From the NCBI GenBank assembly GCA_016934695.1, contig JAFGSH010000162.1, positions 1 through 6,422 on the forward strand: DNA of 6,422 nucleotides, in the 5' to 3' direction. The notes below the pieces were generated by a model. The model was not told where the DNA came from and searched no databases. It saw nothing but the letters and a program-made list of their open reading frames with translations. Shown piece after piece: positions 4,294-6,422 of the stretch (its first letter is position 1; each line of letters opens with the position of its first letter). Origin of the DNA: Deltaproteobacteria bacterium. Lineage in GTDB: Bacteria; Desulfobacterota; Syntrophia; Syntrophales; UBA2210. The position numbers were made by a program, and so were the translations under genes.

Positions 4294-6422
4294 TCACCGT
4301 ATAACATCCCCCATCAGCTTGTGGTTATCCGCCGATGCCTGGAGGTACACACCGCTGATAAAGCCACCATCGAGAGATTCGATTTTCGCGTATCCGAACC
4401 GTTCGTCCACGCCGAACAGGGTCCTGACCGTCCCGCACACCTTTTGGTTTGGAGCCATATCCTCCCAGTCCCGCGTGAGCAGAAGCTCTCCCTCGGGGCT
4501 GAAGATCGAGCACCGGACGGTCGTTTCTGTCTCTCCGGCATTGGTGAAACATATCCCCGTCCCCCAGGATGTCTGATCGGCAATATGCGGGGCATACCCG
4601 ATTGAGGTGGATGCCCCCCTGATCGGCACCCCGGCGAGCTGCCATCCGCTGCTTGACGCGTACAACAGCCAGCCGCACAGAGGCTGATCGGCATGGGACA
4701 CGATCCGGATCGATGCGATCTCCTGGCGGGGGGTAAGAGGGAAGAAGGTGGCCGGTGTTCCGACGGTATGCTGCTTTGCCTTGACGGTTCTCGTCGATTC
4801 ATCCAGGAGATTCCCGTCCGCGTCATATCCGTAAAAGGTAACAAGCGATGCCAACTGCCCGGTATTCATAACGGCGATACCCGTCTGCCAGTTCCGGTTC
4901 GAGGCGATGTGCGGGATCACCAGTTCGGAGGCCCGCTCCGGGTCCAGGGGAATAAGGGACTTCAGGGAGAGACCGTTTCCCCAGATATCGTCGTATAGTT
5001 TCACATATCCGATGAGAGAGGCGGTCCCACCTTCAACGGTGGCGCTCATGGTCTGCGCCTCCTCCGATCTGAGGATCTCAACGGCTCCGGGCCGGTCCTC
5101 TGTTTTCTGACCGGGAGCAAGTACGACCGTATCCGAACCGAGCGGTTCCCCCTGATCGTTATAGGCTTGACGGGTAACGGTCACTGCCTGGTCACCGCAA
5201 TTGATCATGCCGAGGTATGTCGTCCAGCGTCCATACGCCAGCTGGGGGTAAAAGAGTGCCGCGGCGGCATCCCCGTACGGGACAAGGTTGCACCCCATCA
5301 GGTCCCAGCTCCCGTACGTTACCCCCTGCATCCCCCAGAGCGGTTCATCCGAATCAACGCGGAGATAACCCTGGTCCGGGAGCGTCAGTCCGAGGTCCTC
5401 CTTCACCGTCCCGGACAGCCGACCGTAAAGATCGGACGTGGAAAAGCTCCTCCCCTGGGGCAGCCCCTCCCGGTCCATCTGCGAGACGATGATCCGTCCC
5501 GACTCCGTCTCGGGGCTCACCAGGGCGATGCCGTTGATCCACGACCCCAACGGGTCAAGCGGAAACAGCCCCTGCCAGCCGAGGATGTGTGTTATATAGA
5601 ATTCATAGGGTACATCACTTTCATCTGTCGGCACAAATCTCAGGTAACAGGGCCCGTCCTCGCCGGCCGCAACAATGGTGGTGGCGCCGTCGCTTTCGAA
5701 ATGCAGCTCATCCCCCATGGGGTATACCGTCAGGTCCATCCCCGCGGAGTCGGCAAAACCGGTGATCTCCACACGGTCTCCCGCTTTGAGATCGATCGCA
5801 AACCAGTCGTCGGTGATCCCCAGGAGGGTTGCATAGTGGCCGCTTGATATCGCTGCGGCGGTTTCCTGCGACGTGTTGCCGGCAAAGTCGTCGTCCTCCC
5901 GAGTCGCAATGCGTCTTACCTCCGCAACATCGATCCCCGGGTTCAGACAGCCGGGGCCGAGGATCTCCCAGGCCCCCTGCGGGGGCTCGATCCCGTCTCC
6001 CCAGCCGCTGTCCGTGATCTCGTCGCCATCCATCTGAAACCAGTATTCGTACGTCTTATGGAGCACGCGGGTCCCCACATAGTCGGGACTGACGCTGTCG
6101 TTTGCGTAGTATATGGTAGTGGTAAAGGTGATAATAGTCCCTGCGGTCGAACTCTCGACGTCGAACCGGTACACGGGGAAATTCCAGTGCTCCGGTGCCG
6201 CCCCCAGGTCCATGACCACCGGCGTCCCGCGAACCCCGATATAGTCGTGCAGGATCCCGTGGAACCCGATGGGTGTGTCGGCACCGAACCCGCCGCTGCT
6301 CGCCTCGACATACTCAGCCTCGGTATAGGCAACGGTCAGGAGCCCCTTCTTGTCCCCCACATAAAAGATAACCCCCTCATAAACACCCGCATTCACCGGC
6401 TCCGGCTCCATGATGGAAGCGG
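4294..6422 (-). CDS. Modular exported surface protein with PPC-like domain and four C-terminal repeats (5' end outside window)
   Basis: A C-terminal part of at least 705 residues, counted here from the in-frame ATG at 6411. That ATG has no visible ribosome binding site or signal peptide and the frame stays open to 6422, so the true start is probably upstream. Residues 45-150 are beta-rich; HWNFPVYRF, TTTIYYANDSVSPDYVGT and YEYWFQMDGDEITDSGW resemble the C-terminal half of transglutaminase-elicitor (GP42-type) enzymes. This is a low-confidence match, and the catalytic Cys would lie upstream. Residues 174-275 (DDFAGNTSQETA..DWFAIDLKAGDRVEI..YLRFVP..YEFYIT) look like a PPC domain, a secreted-protein module. 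Four repeats follow at about 282-380, 386-488, 497-597 and 606-705; the last three share Y/IPHIA....W.TGI.....G near their start and repeats 2-4 a later D/NxxGxxL turn. It is probably secreted or cell-surface. It sits upstream of a separate promoter, so it is not part of the arsR unit. Confidence 0.85.
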   Translation of the reverse strand, partial: ASIMEPEPVNAGVYEGVIFYVGDKKGLLTVAYTEAEYVEASSGGFGADTPIGFHGILHDYIGVRGTPVVMDLGAAPEHWNFPVYRFDVESSTAGTIITFTTTIYYANDSVSPDYVGTRVLHKTYEYWFQMDGDEITDSGWGDGIEPPQGAWEILGPGCLNPGIDVAEVRRIATREDDDFAGNTSQETAAAISSGHYATLLGITDDWFAIDLKAGDRVEITGFADSAGMDLTVYPMGDELHFESDGATTIVAAGEDGPCYLRFVPTDESDVPYEFYITHILGWQGLFPLDPLGSWINGIALVSPETESGRIIVSQMDREGLPQGRSFSTSDLYGRLSGTVKEDLGLTLPDQGYLRVDSDEPLWGMQGVTYGSWDLMGCNLVPYGDAAAALFYPQLAYGRWTTYLGMINCGDQAVTVTRQAYNDQGEPLGSDTVVLAPGQKTEDRPGAVEILRSEEAQTMSATVEGGTASLIGYVKLYDDIWGNGLSLKSLIPLDPERASELVIPHIASNRNWQTGIAVMNTGQLASLVTFYGYDADGNLLDESTRTVKAKQHTVGTPATFFPLTPRQEIASIRIVSHADQPLCGWLLYASSSGWQLAGVPIRGASTSIGYAPHIADQTSWGTGICFTNAGETETTVRCSIFSPEGELLLTRDWEDMAPNQKVCGTVRTLFGVDERFGYAKIESLDGGFISGVYLQASADNHKLMGDVIR

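Overview
The window carries six genes, all on the minus strand, so it is read here from right to left. It looks like a fragment of a GC-rich anaerobic Gram-negative genome. I infer a deltaproteobacterium-like organism (Desulfobacterota in the broad sense) from the apparent use of selenocysteine, the exported and lipoprotein-type products, and the style of the repeat-containing surface protein. No rRNA, tRNA, CRISPR array or insertion sequence was seen.

Right end (4294-6422): the 3' part of a large modular exported protein. It has a beta-rich N-terminal region resembling the end of transglutaminase-elicitor-type enzymes, then a PPC-like domain, then four tandem beta-sandwich repeats of about 100 residues. 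Its true start probably lies beyond the window.

Middle (2146-4128): a compact cluster driven by a consensus sigma70 promoter (TTGACA, 17 bp, TATAAT). An inverted repeat suited to an ArsR-type repressor overlaps its -10 region. In order it encodes an ArsR-family repressor, an exported UshA/5'-nucleotidase-like protein, and a small NTF2-like lipoprotein whose start overlaps the preceding stop by 4 bp (ATGA).

The main discovery is in the UshA-like gene. Its reading frame is interrupted by one in-frame TGA at codon 44. The signal peptide and first conserved motif lie before it, and the rest of the domain follows in the same frame. Starting 12 nt after the TGA is a perfect 7-bp stem with loop GGUCUG. 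As I remember the E. coli fdhF SECIS, that loop has the same sequence and the same distance from the UGA (nucleotides 22-27). The best reading is a selenoprotein, not a pseudogene. The usual metal ligands of this phosphoesterase fold are mostly replaced, so it may be a redox or binding protein.

Left end (1-2049): a secreted MORN-repeat protein, a short spacer with two strong palindromes, and an MBOAT (AlgI-like) membrane O-acyltransferase. The MBOAT gene lacks only its last part at the window edge and starts at GTG.
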